DNA of 64,000 nt from Prorocentrum cordatum (lineage: Eukaryota > Sar > Dinophyceae > Prorocentrales > Prorocentraceae): contig CAUYUJ010015705.1 of assembly GCA_963575745.1 (NCBI GenBank), positions 205,859-269,858 on the forward strand. The letters run 5' to 3'. Under the pieces are notes generated by a model. The model was not told the origin of the DNA. It saw only the letters and a program-made list of their open reading frames with translations, and did not search any database. Of the stretch, positions 32,269 through 41,791 are shown one piece after another; the first letter of the stretch is position 1, and each line of letters opens with the position of its first letter. Position numbers and translations under genes: made by a program.

Positions 32269-32402
32269 TCGTGCTCCTCATGCAACGCCTGGCGCCATCC
32301 AAGGGCGCCTCCGCCCAACTTGTGGGCGATGCGGGCCAGGGGCAAATACTTGCCCTGCGTCCACTCGGACCTCTTGAGCTCACGCACGTGCTTCGCGCCC
32401 TC
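32269..32402 (-). CDS. transposase-like gene, small exon (KYLPLARIAHKLGGG)
   Basis: Acceptor CCGCTCCCAG, donor GTTAGA at 32263-32268. Coding: GAKHVRELKRSEWTQGKYLP, LARIAHKLGGGALGWRQAL, HEEHE. Confidence 0.55.
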
Positions 32403-32625
32403 CTGGGAGCGGAGTTAGCTATGCGTTGTACATGCTCGTTCCCACCCGCCGCCGACCACATTCCTCCTCCTCCCCGATCCCTCCCACGTCCTCCTCTGCC
32501 CTATCTTCCCCCCCCGCTCATCCCCCCTTACTCCTCCAGCCTCTCTTTCCCATACCTCGTCATTGGATGGTTTTTGTTTTCCTCTTTCATCTGTTCCTGG
32601 TCATCCCCCCCCCGCCACCCCGCTC
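32403..32625 (-). other. CT-rich intron
   Basis: C/T-rich + strand, no exon seen. Confidence 0.5.
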
Positions 32626-33134
32626 CGCGGCCCGTCCTTCGCCTGGTCGTATTTCTTTTTTGCCCAGTCCTCCCTGAACTGCTGCTTTCGAAGGTTCTTT
32701 TTCTCACCTGTTATGCTGTTGTACTTCGCCCCCATCTCACCATCGGACTCCATGGCGCGAGCCCAGCGCCCTGCAATGGCGCCTTGCTGGCTGCCCGTCG
32801 GAACTTTGAATGCATTGTCAGCGACGCCTTTCCAGAAATCGAGCTCCTGGGCGAGCGTGCCCTTGCCCTTCCCAGCCGACTCGTCGCCGTCGTCCGCGAT
32901 CCTCTCCTGCTCGGCCTGTTTCTTCTGATCGTCGGACAGCGGGTGGCCCCACTTCGCGGGCGAGTACAAATGCCCTTCAGGCGACATGTCCTGGGCCAGG
33001 TCCTGCATTGTTCTGTCGACGTTGCTGCGCCCCTTGCTCGTCATCAGGGCGAAGAAGGACGGGTCGCGGTAGATGTTGTTGAAAATGTTGTCAACCTCCA
33101 TTTCGTCGATGGTGCCCTTGGAGCTCAACATCTC
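32626..33134 (-). CDS. transposase-like gene, exon (FREDWAKKKYDQAKD)
   Basis: Acceptor GTCTAAAG before 33134, donor unclear (AAG|GACGGG). Coding: LSSKGTIDEMEVDNIFNNIY, RDPSFFALMTSKGRSN, VDRTMQDLAQDMSPEGHLYS, LDFWKGVADNAFKVPTG, KNLRKQQFREDWAKKKYDQA. Helical and charged, no known domain. The ending F/FR-x-W-A..KY occurs in the N-terminal parts of related dinoflagellate proteins. Confidence 0.55.
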
Positions 33135-33817
33135 CTTTAGACGAGCTGTTATCAACTCTCTCTATATATGTGTATGCATCACCGCTCGTACCCGCTTGCT
33201 TAACTCCTCCTCCTCATCCGCTTCCTCCTCATCCCTCTCAGATTGTCCCCCTACATTTCCTCTCTTCCCTCCTCGCTCTTCCTCCCCCCCTCCCTCCTCT
33301 CTCCGCCTCTCCCCTCCTCTCCCGCCTCGCTTCCCCTCCCCCTGTCTCCCCCTCCTCCTTTTCCTCCCGCGCGCTTCCCGCCTCCGATGGGGGCCTGCGG
33401 AATATGCATTGGGCGGGGGGGTGCATCGAACCGGTTCTCGGGGACGCAAGGGCTCCTCGCAGCCGATTGGGCTCAGGGCGAGGATGCAAAGCTGCCAGGG
33501 GGAGGGTTTGCTGGGCGAGCCGCGAATGAGAAGAAGGCGAGGGGGAGTCAGCGACTAGCCTGGGCGGATGAGGACAAGGAGGAGGGGGGCGAGGAGGACG
33601 AGGACGACTACGACGAAAGAGGGTGCTGGAATGGAATAGTTGGATGAATTCTGAAATTGCGAATAAGCTCCGATGGGTAACGCACCCATTTTCCGAGCCG
33701 CGCCCAAATGTGGCGGAATGGATGGGCACCGATAGCCAAAACATTTCATACCGTTTTCGAGCTTGGGAAACCGAGGAGGCGATTGTTTCATCGGCGCTGC
33801 AGCGCGGCCGATGCACA

Positions 33818-34787
33818 TCACCAGAACATGTCGGGCGGGATAGCCCCCGCGGAAATGCGGCCGTCGGGCTCGGCCATCTCCTGGGTCGCGGGCTGGGGCG
33901 GCGTCCTCTCGAGGTTCGCGTTCTTGATCGTGTTCTTCTTGGGCGACTGCTCGCGGCGGAGCTTCTTCTCGGCCACCTCGCCACAGGCTGCCGCGGGCCT
34001 CTTCACCATGGGCTCCTCGAGGGATGCGGTCACCGCTGCTGCTGGCCTCTTCATAACTGGCACTGTGGGCTCCTCCTCCTCCTCCTCCTCCTCGTCCTCC
34101 TCGAGCGGCGTGGGCTCGGTCTTCCCTGCTGGCTTCCTCTGCACGGGCTCCGCGGGTTCCTCTTCGGGCTGTTCCCCTTCTTGCTCCTCCTCCTCGCCAT
34201 CCTCGGCCTCGCCGGCGTCTTCGCCCTCCTCCTCGCCACTGCCGCCGTCGTGGTTGGGGCCGACGCTCTTCTCATCAGTGTCGTCGTCGTCGACCTTCGT
34301 CTTGACTTTGCTCTTTGGTGTGGCTTCTTTTTTTTTGTTTGCTGTGCCCTTTGCTTTGGCTTTGCCCTTTGCTTTCGGCTTCGGCGCGTGGTACTCAAGC
34401 CACTCTGCTTTCTTCTGTTCGATGCCCGTCTTGTCCATCTTGCCACTCGCGTAGTTCTGGATGAGGCCGATCAAGCACGTCTTGGCCATGTCCAGCTTCT
34501 CGGGCGGGATGCCTGTCATCTGGATCAGCTGCTCGCGTGGGCCCTTCGTCGCCTGCAGCCAGGTCACGTCGTTCTTCTTCACCAACTTCACCTGGGTATC
34601 CTTGTACTCGTCGGGCACCGGCTGCCTGAAGAAGATGTTCCTGTTGGCCTTGCCCTCGCCCACCGTCTCAGCGTCGACTCCAGGAATGCGCCGCGCTAGC
34701 CCATCAGGAAAGGTCGCCCCAAGATGATCTCCGACGCGTGCGGGCCTCTGGAATTCAGGCAGCTGCGCCATCTTCTTGTCCTCGCTC
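33818..34787 (-). CDS. transposase-like gene, acidic/KRPAA exon
   Basis: Frame from MSEDKKMAQLPEF: an initial folded-looking part (RNIFFRQPVPDEYKDTQVKL, KKNDVTWLQATKGPREQLIQ, MTGIPPEKLDMAKTCLIGLI), a Lys/Ala linker, a very acidic region (EEEEGED, DEEEEEEEEE) and VMKRPAA/MVKRPAA repeats, ending AIPPDMFW. KRPAA-type repeats are common in dinoflagellate nuclear proteins that I know. The exon start is duplicated upstream in a 74-bp tandem repeat, so two acceptors may compete. The exon end is not resolved. Confidence 0.5.
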
Positions 34788-34899
34788 ATCTTGAAGCGCC
34801 AAGCTGCCCGAGGTCGCATCCCAAAAATTCAGGCAGCTGCGCCATCTTCTTGTCCTCGCTCATCTTGAAGCGCCAAGCTGCCCGAGGTCGCATCCCAAA
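34752..34899 (-). repeat. 74-bp perfect tandem duplication at an exon start
   Basis: Copies 34752-34825 and 34826-34899, each running from AATTCAGGCAGCTGCGCC to GGTCGCATCCCA. Each copy contains the codons for MSEDKKMAQLPEF. Confidence 0.9.
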
Positions 34900-34912
34900 A
34901 CGAGGTTGCGGG

Positions 34913-35445
34913 CGGGGGGGGAGGGGGGGGGGGGGGAAAAGGAGGAGGAGGAGGAGGAGGAGAAGGAGGAGGAGAGGAGAGGAGGAGGAGGAGGTGGAGG
35001 AGGAGGAGGAGGAGGAGGATAGAGGAGGAGGAGGAGGAGGAGGAGGAGGAGGAGGAGGTGGAGGAGGAGGAGGAGGAGGAGGAGGAGGAGGAGGAGGAGG
35101 AGGAGGAGGAGGAGGAGGAGGAGGAGGAGGAGGAGGGGAGGAGGAGGAGGGAGGAGGAGGAGGAGGAGGAGGAGGGAGGAGGAGGAGGAGGAGGAGGAGG
35201 AGGAGGAGGAGGAGGAGGAGGAGGAGAGGAGGAGGAGGAGGAGGAGGAGGAGGAGGAGGAGGAGGAGGGGGAGGGGAGGAGGAGGAGGAGGAGGAGGAGG
35301 AGGAGGAGGAGGAGGAGGAGGAGGAGGGGGGGGGAGGAGAAGGGGGAGGAGAGGGATGGGGATTGGGGATAGGGATGGCGGGGGGGAGGGGAGTTGGGGG
35401 GGGGGGAGGGGGGGGAAAGCCCACCCCCCCCCCCCCCCCCCCCCA
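34913..35445 (+). repeat. (GGA)n tract with flanking poly-G and poly-C
   Basis: About 400 bp of GGA/GGAGG units. It starts with a poly-G block and ends with G runs and a C homopolymer. On the sense strand of the transposase-like gene it is a pyrimidine tract within an intron. Confidence 0.97.
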
Positions 35446-35618
35446 TGCCGCCCCTCATCCTCCCCCTGCCTTCCCTCTTCCATATACCTGATTGTCTTTC
35501 GAACTTCCCTTTTCCCCCCTCCCCCCCCCTCCTCCTAATCGCAATGCATTTGTTCGGCTCCCCTGCCCTCCCTCACCTCCGCTCCCCCCGCTTCCCTCGC
35601 CCTTCGCCCCCTGTTGAC

Positions 35619-35841
35619 CTTCGTCACGTCGTTCCAGCCCAGCGCCCAGCCGTCCTTCTCCTCGAGCACCTTGAGGTCGCCCAGCTGCCTCGCCGCGGGT
35701 CTCACCTTCATCGGGGCACGTGATGCAGCTGGCCGACGGAGAATCTTGAGCGCGGCGGCGTCATCGTCGTCGTCCGCGTCGTCGCCCACCTCGCCGTCGG
35801 GGGCGCCCTCGCCCCGCGGTCGAGGGGCGGGGGCGGGGGCC
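35619..35841 (-). CDS. transposase-like gene, exon (KILRRPAASRAPMKV)
   Basis: Donor AAG|GTCAAC (35613-35618), acceptor probably GGTTCAG near 35842. Coding: GEGAPDGEVGDDADDDDDAA, ALKILRRPAASRAPMKVRPA, KVLEEKDGWALGWNDVTK. Acidic and RRPAA-type sequence in the style of the neighbouring exon. Confidence 0.5.
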
Positions 35842-36194
35842 TGAACCCCTGGCTCTTGTAGGGCGGGCACGGGCGAAGGAGAACTGATCACCAGATAAGG
35901 CGAGGAAGAGATAGGAAGAGGAGCAGGAGGAGGAGGAGAAGGAGGAGCAGGACGAGGAGAAGGAATAGAATTGGGAGGGGGTGGCAATGACGATATCCGA
36001 CGTCCTCCTGCCAGGGCCCCTCGGACTCAGTAAGAAACTGCCTCGCCCACTTTCGCTTCCTCGGAGGGGGGCGGGGCCAGAGTCTTAGGCTCTGATGCGA
36101 GAGGGGAGGGGAGGTTCGAACCGATGGCGGCCATCGCGCTCGGCGACACCAAGACACAAGGGCTCGCGCCACGTCCGACCCCCCCTCCCCGCGA

Positions 36195-36358
36195 AGTGTC
36201 ATGTGGTTTTGTTTCGCCCCGCGGTTCTTGAGGATGCCCTGATTCACGTGTCGGATCATGTTCCTCAGGTTTTTGCTCGCATCGGTCACCCAAGACTCCG
36301 CTTTCTTGGCGAGGCGCCACCGCTTCTCGTTCTTTTCCACCACGATCTGCGCCGCTTC
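36195..36358 (-). CDS. transposase-like gene, exon (EAAQIVVEKNEKRWRLAKK)
   Basis: Acceptor CGTTCCCAG before 36358. Coding: EAAQIVVEKNEKRWRLAKKA, ESWVTDASKNLRNMIRHVNQ, GILKNRGAKQNHM. Helical and basic. The 3' boundary is uncertain. Confidence 0.5.
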
Positions 36359-36468
36359 CTGGGAACGCAGCTGGGGGGGGCCCCACGCTTGGGCGCACGT
36401 GGCCCCCATCCCCGCGGGCCCCCTGCACCCCAGACCGAATTAAGGGCCCCCCCACCATGTTGGCCCAC

Positions 36469-36619
36469 CTCTATCCTTGGCCAGGTTTTTGTTCAGCCCG
36501 ATCTCGCGGGCCAGCAGGACGGACCGAGTGTCTTTGATCAAGTCCTTGTAATCTTCCAGACGGTCATGGTCCAACTTTGATTTGTGCAGCCACTCCGTGG
36601 AACATTGGAGGTCTTCAGC
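36469..36619 (-). CDS. transposase-like gene, exon (CSTEWLHKSKLDHDRLEDY)
   Basis: Acceptor GGCCCCGAG, donor GTGGGC (36463-36468) or a GA donor nearby. Coding: EDLQCSTEWLHKSKLDHDRL, EDYKDLIKDTRSVLLAREIG, LNKNLAKD. Confidence 0.5.
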
Positions 36620-36737
36620 CTCGGGGCCCAGGGGCCAGGATGAGGACGAGGATGCGGGGGAGGTGGGGCGAGGTGGAGCGAGGCGGAGCGAGGACTCCGA
36701 TGCGGGCGATCTCTGGGGGAACGAGCCTCCTGCATGT

Positions 36738-36850
36738 GGAAGCACCACGCCTTGGCGAGGTCCCTCGCGGCCGCCGCGGCGAGGGCCTTCTCGGCCGCGG
36801 CCGTGCGCCGCCGCCCGATCCACGTCCGAGCCGTCGGCTCACTCGAAGCC
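36738..36850 (-). CDS. transposase-like gene, possible small exon
   Basis: Frame TAAAEKALAAAAARDLAKAW, CFHMQEA. Ala-rich helix. Boundaries are not defined. Confidence 0.3.
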
Positions 36851-36880
36851 ACGCGGCGTCGAGAAGAGACGGGCATAGAG

Positions 36881-37226
<346 letters not shown>

Positions 37227-37522
37227 GAGATAGCGAGAAAGAACGAGGAGCGATACATATTGGGGGAAGGATTGGTCAGAAGAGTTGGAGGTTGCCCTCC
37301 TTTGCCCCCTGGCCCTCTCCCTCCCCCCCATCTTCTCTCCTCCTCCTTCCTCTACCGAGTTCTTCTTCTGCTGGTCCATCTCTCTCGTGCCCCTCCCGAC
37401 CTAGCCCCCGTTCTCCTCCCCTCCTCCACCTCCTCCTGCACGGCGACATCGAGATAGGTGTGGGGGCCACCCGTCAAGTGCAGAATGCCTCAATATCAGA
37501 AGAAAGAAAAAATCAAGCAAAC

Positions 37523-37607
37523 GTCTCCTCGACCCGCTTGAAGAGCTTGCCCGCGGCCTGCACCGTCTTCTTGCGGCTCTTCGGCGGAGTGATTGGGCCA
37601 GCGCCAC
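37523..37607 (-). CDS. transposase-like gene, small exon (KTVQAAGKLFKRVEE)
   Basis: Acceptor GATCCCGCAG, donor GAC|GTTTGC (37517-37522). Coding: GGAGPITPPKSRKKTVQAAG, KLFKRVEE. 85 nt. Confidence 0.55.
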
Positions 37608-37907
37608 CTGCGGGATCATCGTCGCTCTCCTCCTCAGTGTCTCCTCCTCCTACTCCCTCCGCTTCACCTCCCCTCCTACTCTTCCTCAGCTTGCTCCTGC
37701 TCCTGCTACCCTTTCTCTTCCTCCTCATCTCCCGGTTCCTCCCATCTTCTCCTCCAGTTAGTCTCATCGGCCCCCCTTGGATCCCAACCCCTTGCTGCAA
37801 GGGGAGGCGGAGATGTCCTCGCCCTCAGGGGGGGGGGGGGCGGGGCAGCGTGGACTGGAGCTACCTCCTACCAATCGGCTTAGCCAACTCCCACGCACGA
37901 GGTAAAA

Positions 37908-37945
37908 TCACACGCAAACTCATACGCGTATGAGTTTGCGTGTGA
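37908..37945. repeat. perfect 38-bp intronic palindrome, CATACGCGTATG family, copy 4
   Basis: Half-site TCACACGCAAACTCATACG followed directly by its exact reverse complement. A partial extra half (TTTGCGTGTGAG) follows. This is the best-preserved member of the family. Confidence 0.9.
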
Positions 37946-38365
37946 GTTTGCGTGTGAGCACATTCTGGGTGATCAGCTATGGCGCCGCCCAGCTTCATCC
38001 CCATCTCTCGCTGAGCCCCCCGCGCCGATCACGAGACATCAAATTCCATCCCTCCTTACTCAGTCGTCGTCGTCGTCGATGTCATCGAGGTCGTCGTCAT
38101 CGCCATCACAGTCATCATCGTCGCCATCGCTATCAGCAGCTGAAGCCTCGGCATCAGCATCGTCAAAATCTTTACCTATTTGACCCCCCCCCCGTTGGCC
38201 ACCTTCGTCGGCTGCCTGGGTCTGCCCGCTCGCTGATGTTCCGCTCGCCGATGCCGATGCCCCACTCGCCGATGTTGCTGCCCCCGCGGCCGCGTCAGCT
38301 GCGTGGTCTGGTGGGCAGCGCGCGCTTGAAGCCGCAGCCAGCGATGCCCAGGAGAAGGCGGTGAC

Positions 38366-39363
38366 CTTCCTGCGCGCCGCGCCGCGTCGATCTCCAACTG
38401 AGCCCTGGACTCCCTCAAGACCTTCTGAAGAGGCTCATCGTCGGACGAGTCCTCGTCGATACTCCGCTTCTTGTCCTGGATGATTCTCGCCCTGGACTGC
38501 TTGATGCCCTCCTCCAACATGTCCCGCTCCTTTTTCTGCCTGCGCGCCTGGTCCTCCTTCAGCGTGCACTCTGACAGCGCCAGCGCTTTCTTCACCTCAT
38601 CGAGCCTCTCCTGCTGGGACTCCGTCGGTTGCGATCTCATCAAGCCGAAGTGATCAGCAGTCGCTTGCCCGAAGCCGCCCTCAAAGGGGTCGAGGGTCGC
38701 CACGCCTTCGAACACCTCCTCAAACGCCTGCTGCACGAATGAGTCGCCAAGCCCCTTAGCGATGATCGCATCGTCGATGTCGTCGGAGCCCTCCGCGGCG
38801 TTGCCCTCGGCCTTGGAGTCGCCCTTGCCCTTGTCGACCGCGGCGTCGACCGCGGCGACGCCCTTGTTCAGCTCCCCGCATTCGCCCTCGAGAACTTCGA
38901 CGATCTCGGAAACTTCCTCAGCTGCTGCTGCAGAGGCTGCTGGTGCTCCTGCCGCGCCGTACGGCAAGGTCTCCGGCTCCTCTACCGTGCTCGGCGCAGC
39001 GTCCCTCTCGGCCAGCATCCTCTCGGCTGCCTCCGCGCCCTCCTCGCGCGCGGACGGCGCTTCCTTGGCGGATGCTGGCGCGGCGTCGTCTACCTCCGTG
39101 GTTGACTCGTCGAGCTCCGACGCGTCCTCACAGGCGGTCCTCTGGGTCGCGGGCCCCCCCACCTGCGTCTCCGCGGAGCCGCGGCCCGCCGCCTTCTCCC
39201 ACTCCTTCGGGTCCACCCTGCCGTCGTAGCTGCTGCCGACGCTCGCCGCGGCCGAGCTCATAGCGCGAGAGCGACCTGCCTGCGGTCGACAGCCGAGCCT
39301 CCTGCCCAGCGGGATGTTCCAGTACTTCGCGGGAACCCCGTTGCCCCTGATGGGCGGTGCCAT
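38366..39363 (-). CDS. transposase-like gene, 5' exon
   Basis: First recognisable exon. Met at 39363 (MAPPIRGNGVPAKYWNIPLG) or the Met at about 39261 within GRSRAMSSAAASVG. The protein is acidic and Ala-rich (EVSEIVEVLEGECGELNKGV, DDIDDAIIAKGLGDSFVQQA, FEEVFEGVATLDPFEGGFGQ), then has a charged coiled coil (ECTLKEDQARRQKKERDMLE) and ends LEIDAARRAG before AAG|GTCACC at 38360-38365. Beyond the donor the frame loses protein character. No enzymatic motif. About 0.6 kb separates it from the right terminal repeat. Confidence 0.55.
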
Positions 39364-39973
39364 GCTTGAGCCAGAACGGCGCGGGGCGAAAGCCGCAGCG
39401 AGGCAAAGGCATCGACCTTCTAAGCTTTCGGAGGAGGGTAGCCACCGCGGGTGCCTGGCCCGACATACAAGTGACCAGTATTGCGGGACGATCGGTCACG
39501 TGCTTCATATGACCAAGGCGCCGGGGTAATCTGCCCCCGCGGACGCCTGCCCCCCTGGACCCTGGTGTTTAAAAAAACAGCATGTGCAAACATGCGTATA
39601 CCATCATAAGTCGTGTTATCACCACGAATCACAAGCCATATCATCATCCATAATTATGTGTACACTGACGAAGGATATGTGCATAGTTGTGCGCGTGCAT
39701 ATACATGTGTAAACGTATTTATATGTGTTCATTGCCACTGCATACGGCTAGAATGTGAAATACATGTGGTATACTGCATATGGCATGTGATGGTGATGAT
39801 AATGGTCATGGTGATATGGTTTATGATGTTTTTGATGGTTGAGCCAACTTCAGTGGATCAATCTTTGATGTTGCGGATCAACATCGCACCGCATGCCATC
39901 TTAACATACATTGACGGATCAATTCTGCCCTAAGAAGTCATCAACATCAGCGAACCGACCGCAGATCAATTTT
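39364..39973. other. non-coding right flank of the transposon
   Basis: AT-rich. Would contain promoter and subterminal sites. Repeated ATATGTG/CATATG-type motifs and GGATCAA sites are visible, with no convincing TTTT-box or TATA placement. Confidence 0.45.
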
Positions 39974-39980
39974 GTTGATC
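39855..39980 (+). repeat. subterminal GGATCAA repeats, right
   Basis: GGATCAA at 39855, 39875 and 39916, AGATCAA at about 39963, and the inverted TTGATCC inside the terminal repeat. Apart from that last one they have the same orientation as the left cluster, so the two arrays are not simple mirror images. Confidence 0.65.
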
Positions 39981-39996
39981 CGTCCACCCTCTGGGC
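39974..39996 (-). repeat. right terminal inverted repeat
   Basis: On the - strand it reads GCCCAGAGGGTGG, A, CGGATCAAC. The next 11 bases (AAAATTGATCT) match the left end (AAAGTGGATCC) at 8 positions. Confidence 0.85.
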
Positions 39997-40036
39997 AGGG
40001 TTGAGGCGGTCCCGGTAGTCGAGGAAGTCCCACTGG

Positions 40037-40489
40037 TCACTGGATGCGGGTGTCCCCGTCCCAAAAGGTGTAAGACCCGCGACCTATCAGCCCGTCGGTA
40101 TCCCAGGCGACCGGGCCGACCTCGGCCCCGCCCTCGGAGACGCATCCTGCGGCGCAGCTGAGCGCCTCGTGCAGGTCGGCCGCCTCGCTGCTGAGTCCCC
40201 GATGGCCGCGGTCCACGGCCTCCTCGAGGGCCCGCTCCACGGTGAGGCGCTCCCCGCGCAGGCGTGCTCCCAGGACGCGCCTGCGCACGTGGCTCTGCAG
40301 ATACTCACTGGCCCCTTTCAGAGGCGCGAAGATGCCTTCGGATTCAAGCTCCTGCATGAGCTTGCGGCGAAGCTCCGGTCCCTCACCCGCGGGCTGGGCG
40401 TCCCAAGTGGCCGCCGCGCGCGGGCAGTCGTGGTCCTCGAGCCATCCGAAGTCGGGGCCCTTGACCGCTTCCCGGAGGTCGGACTCCAT
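40037..40489 (-). CDS. gag-like segment of the DIRS-like element
   Basis: Coding: MESDLREAVKGPDFGWLEDH, DCPRAAATWDAQPAGEGPEL, KLMQELESEGIFAPLKGASE, VERALEEAVDRGHRGLSSEA. It stops at 40037 (GDTRIQ*), but a +1 shift continues with QWDFLDYRDRLNPAQR up to the terminal repeat of the insertion. The ORF is the continuation of the zinc-knuckle ORF in another frame. Function unknown, presumably particle or RNA binding. Confidence 0.5.
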   Translation of the reverse strand: MESDLREAVKGPDFGWLEDHDCPRAAATWDAQPAGEGPELRRKLMQELESEGIFAPLKGASEYLQSHVRRRVLGARLRGERLTVERALEEAVDRGHRGLSSEAADLHEALSCAAGCVSEGGAEVGPVAWDTDGLIGRGSYTFWDGDTRIQ

Positions 40490-40630
40490 CGCGGTAAGCT
40501 GGAGAGTAGCGTAGTCGTCCGGGGCCTGCCCAGGGCCCGGGTCGCCCGCCGCTCGCGAGCCGCTGCCCCGGCCACGACCCTTTCCCTTCTGGGAGTCAGG
40601 GGCAGCAGGGGGTGACGTGTCCTCGCCGAC

Positions 40631-40888
40631 CTATTCGGCCTCGGCTGCCTTGGCTTGCGAGCGCAGCTGCGCAATCATCCCATCCACCTGTTTGGGGTCG
40701 ATCCGGGGCGTCCCAAGGAGCCCCCCGCGCCTCGTGAGCTGCATGACTACCGTGTAGTCCAACCCGCGCGTTGACTTGATGGGGTCATGGGAGTTAGGGC
40801 AGTCGCAAGCCTTCCGCGAGCAGCCCATGTGCGTGGTGCCCCCCCAGCAGATAGGGACGTTGTCCTTATTGCGGGGTGCGTGTGCCAC
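40631..40888 (-). CDS. gag-like zinc-knuckle segment
   Basis: Coding: RNKDNVPICWGGTTHMGCSR, KACDCPNSHDP gives a C-x8-C-x4-C-x-C-x4-H cluster. Then DYTVVMQLTRRGGLLGTPRI and KQVDGMIAQLRSQAKAAE, the pattern that follows the knuckle in dinoflagellate gag-like proteins. Upstream the same frame is open through a Pro/Ala/Gly-rich stretch (KAGAGPQPKAGPKAGTGAPA). Confidence 0.55.
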   Translation of the reverse strand: MAHAPRNKDNVPICWGGTTHMGCSRKACDCPNSHDPIKSTRGLDYTVVMQLTRRGGLLGTPRIDPKQVDGMIAQLRSQAKAAEAE

Positions 40889-41060
40889 GGAGCGCGTACG
40901 CTCCTGGCGTGTTAACTCCTTGCCCGCTGGGTACGCCCTCTTGGGGGCCGCCCCCGCTGGGGCCCCGGTGCCCGCCTTGGGGCCCGCCTTCGGCTGGGGC
41001 CCAGCCCCCGCCTTGGGCCTGCCGTCGCTTAGCGCCGAGGGCTGGGACTCGCCTGTCTCA

Positions 41061-41771
41061 TCACCCCCATCCCGCCTTCGGCGGTCTCTTCGTAAGGTGG
41101 GCGTTCAGTTGCCCATTGAGGAGGCGCGTGAGCGCGGCCTTACGCCGAGGTACAACTACCTGCTGGTAGTAGGCATTCGGATCCCCGAGGTCGAACGTTC
41201 GGGGCAGGTCGTAGCCATTCTCCGGCATGAGCAGAATGTACTTGATGTCCTCCCTCCTTGGGTTCTCGGTGTCGAGCTCCCGGCAGATCCGACGTCTAAG
41301 CTCCCGTAGCTCTTCGACCCAGGTGCTCCGGAGTTCTCCCCACAGATCCTTGACCCATGGGCCTGGGAACTCCGAGGGATCCCTCTCGAAGGCCGCCTCC
41401 AAGAAACCCAGCGACCGCCGACGCTCTGCCCCGTGCGCTACTCCCACGATGGACTCGAACATCTGGATCTCGCATCGGGCCCTCTTGAACCAGGTCGCCA
41501 TGTGTGTGGCGGGCCGCTGGTGGGGCTCCAATTTGTCGTCCACAGGGAGCCTGTAGCCGTCGAAGTCCTCGTCGCGCGCCGGGATGCAGTCATCCACTCC
41601 CAGGTCGTGTGGGCCCGTCCCGAAGGCGAGCGCCGCGTAGCCGTGCGCCACGCGGTTGGTAACCAGGCAGGGAAACCCGATCGTCTTGAGCGTGCTCTTG
41701 GAGTGCGCACACATGCGCTTGAGGGAGTCAAACAGATCCTTCCCCGTGATCCCCTCGCAGGCCTCGACCAC
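41061..41771 (-). CDS. gag-like segment, conserved
   Basis: Coding: VEACEGITGKDLFDSLKRMC, AHSKSTLKTIGFPCLVTNRV, ATWFKRARCEIQMFESIVGV, then helices (EELRELRRRICRELDTENPR) and YQQVVVPRRKAALTRLLNGQ. The same frame is open upstream beyond the Met, interrupted by a TAG after RDEELDL. So the segment belongs to the ORF at 41.8-42.2 kb apart from one stop. Confidence 0.55.
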   Translation of the reverse strand: MVEACEGITGKDLFDSLKRMCAHSKSTLKTIGFPCLVTNRVAHGYAALAFGTGPHDLGVDDCIPARDEDFDGYRLPVDDKLEPHQRPATHMATWFKRARCEIQMFESIVGVAHGAERRRSLGFLEAAFERDPSEFPGPWVKDLWGELRSTWVEELRELRRRICRELDTENPRREDIKYILLMPENGYDLPRTFDLGDPNAYYQQVVVPRRKAALTRLLNGQLNAHLTKRPPKAGWG

Positions 41772-41791
41772 GAAGGTGTTGCATCCTCGGG

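Noticed and set aside
39974-39998. Target-site duplication of the 19.3-kb insertion
   Set aside because: Only a GC dinucleotide could be shared, and it does not restore the reading frame. I therefore do not claim a duplication length. Splicing from AGAGG|GTGGAC to a downstream AG would keep the frame but may be chance.
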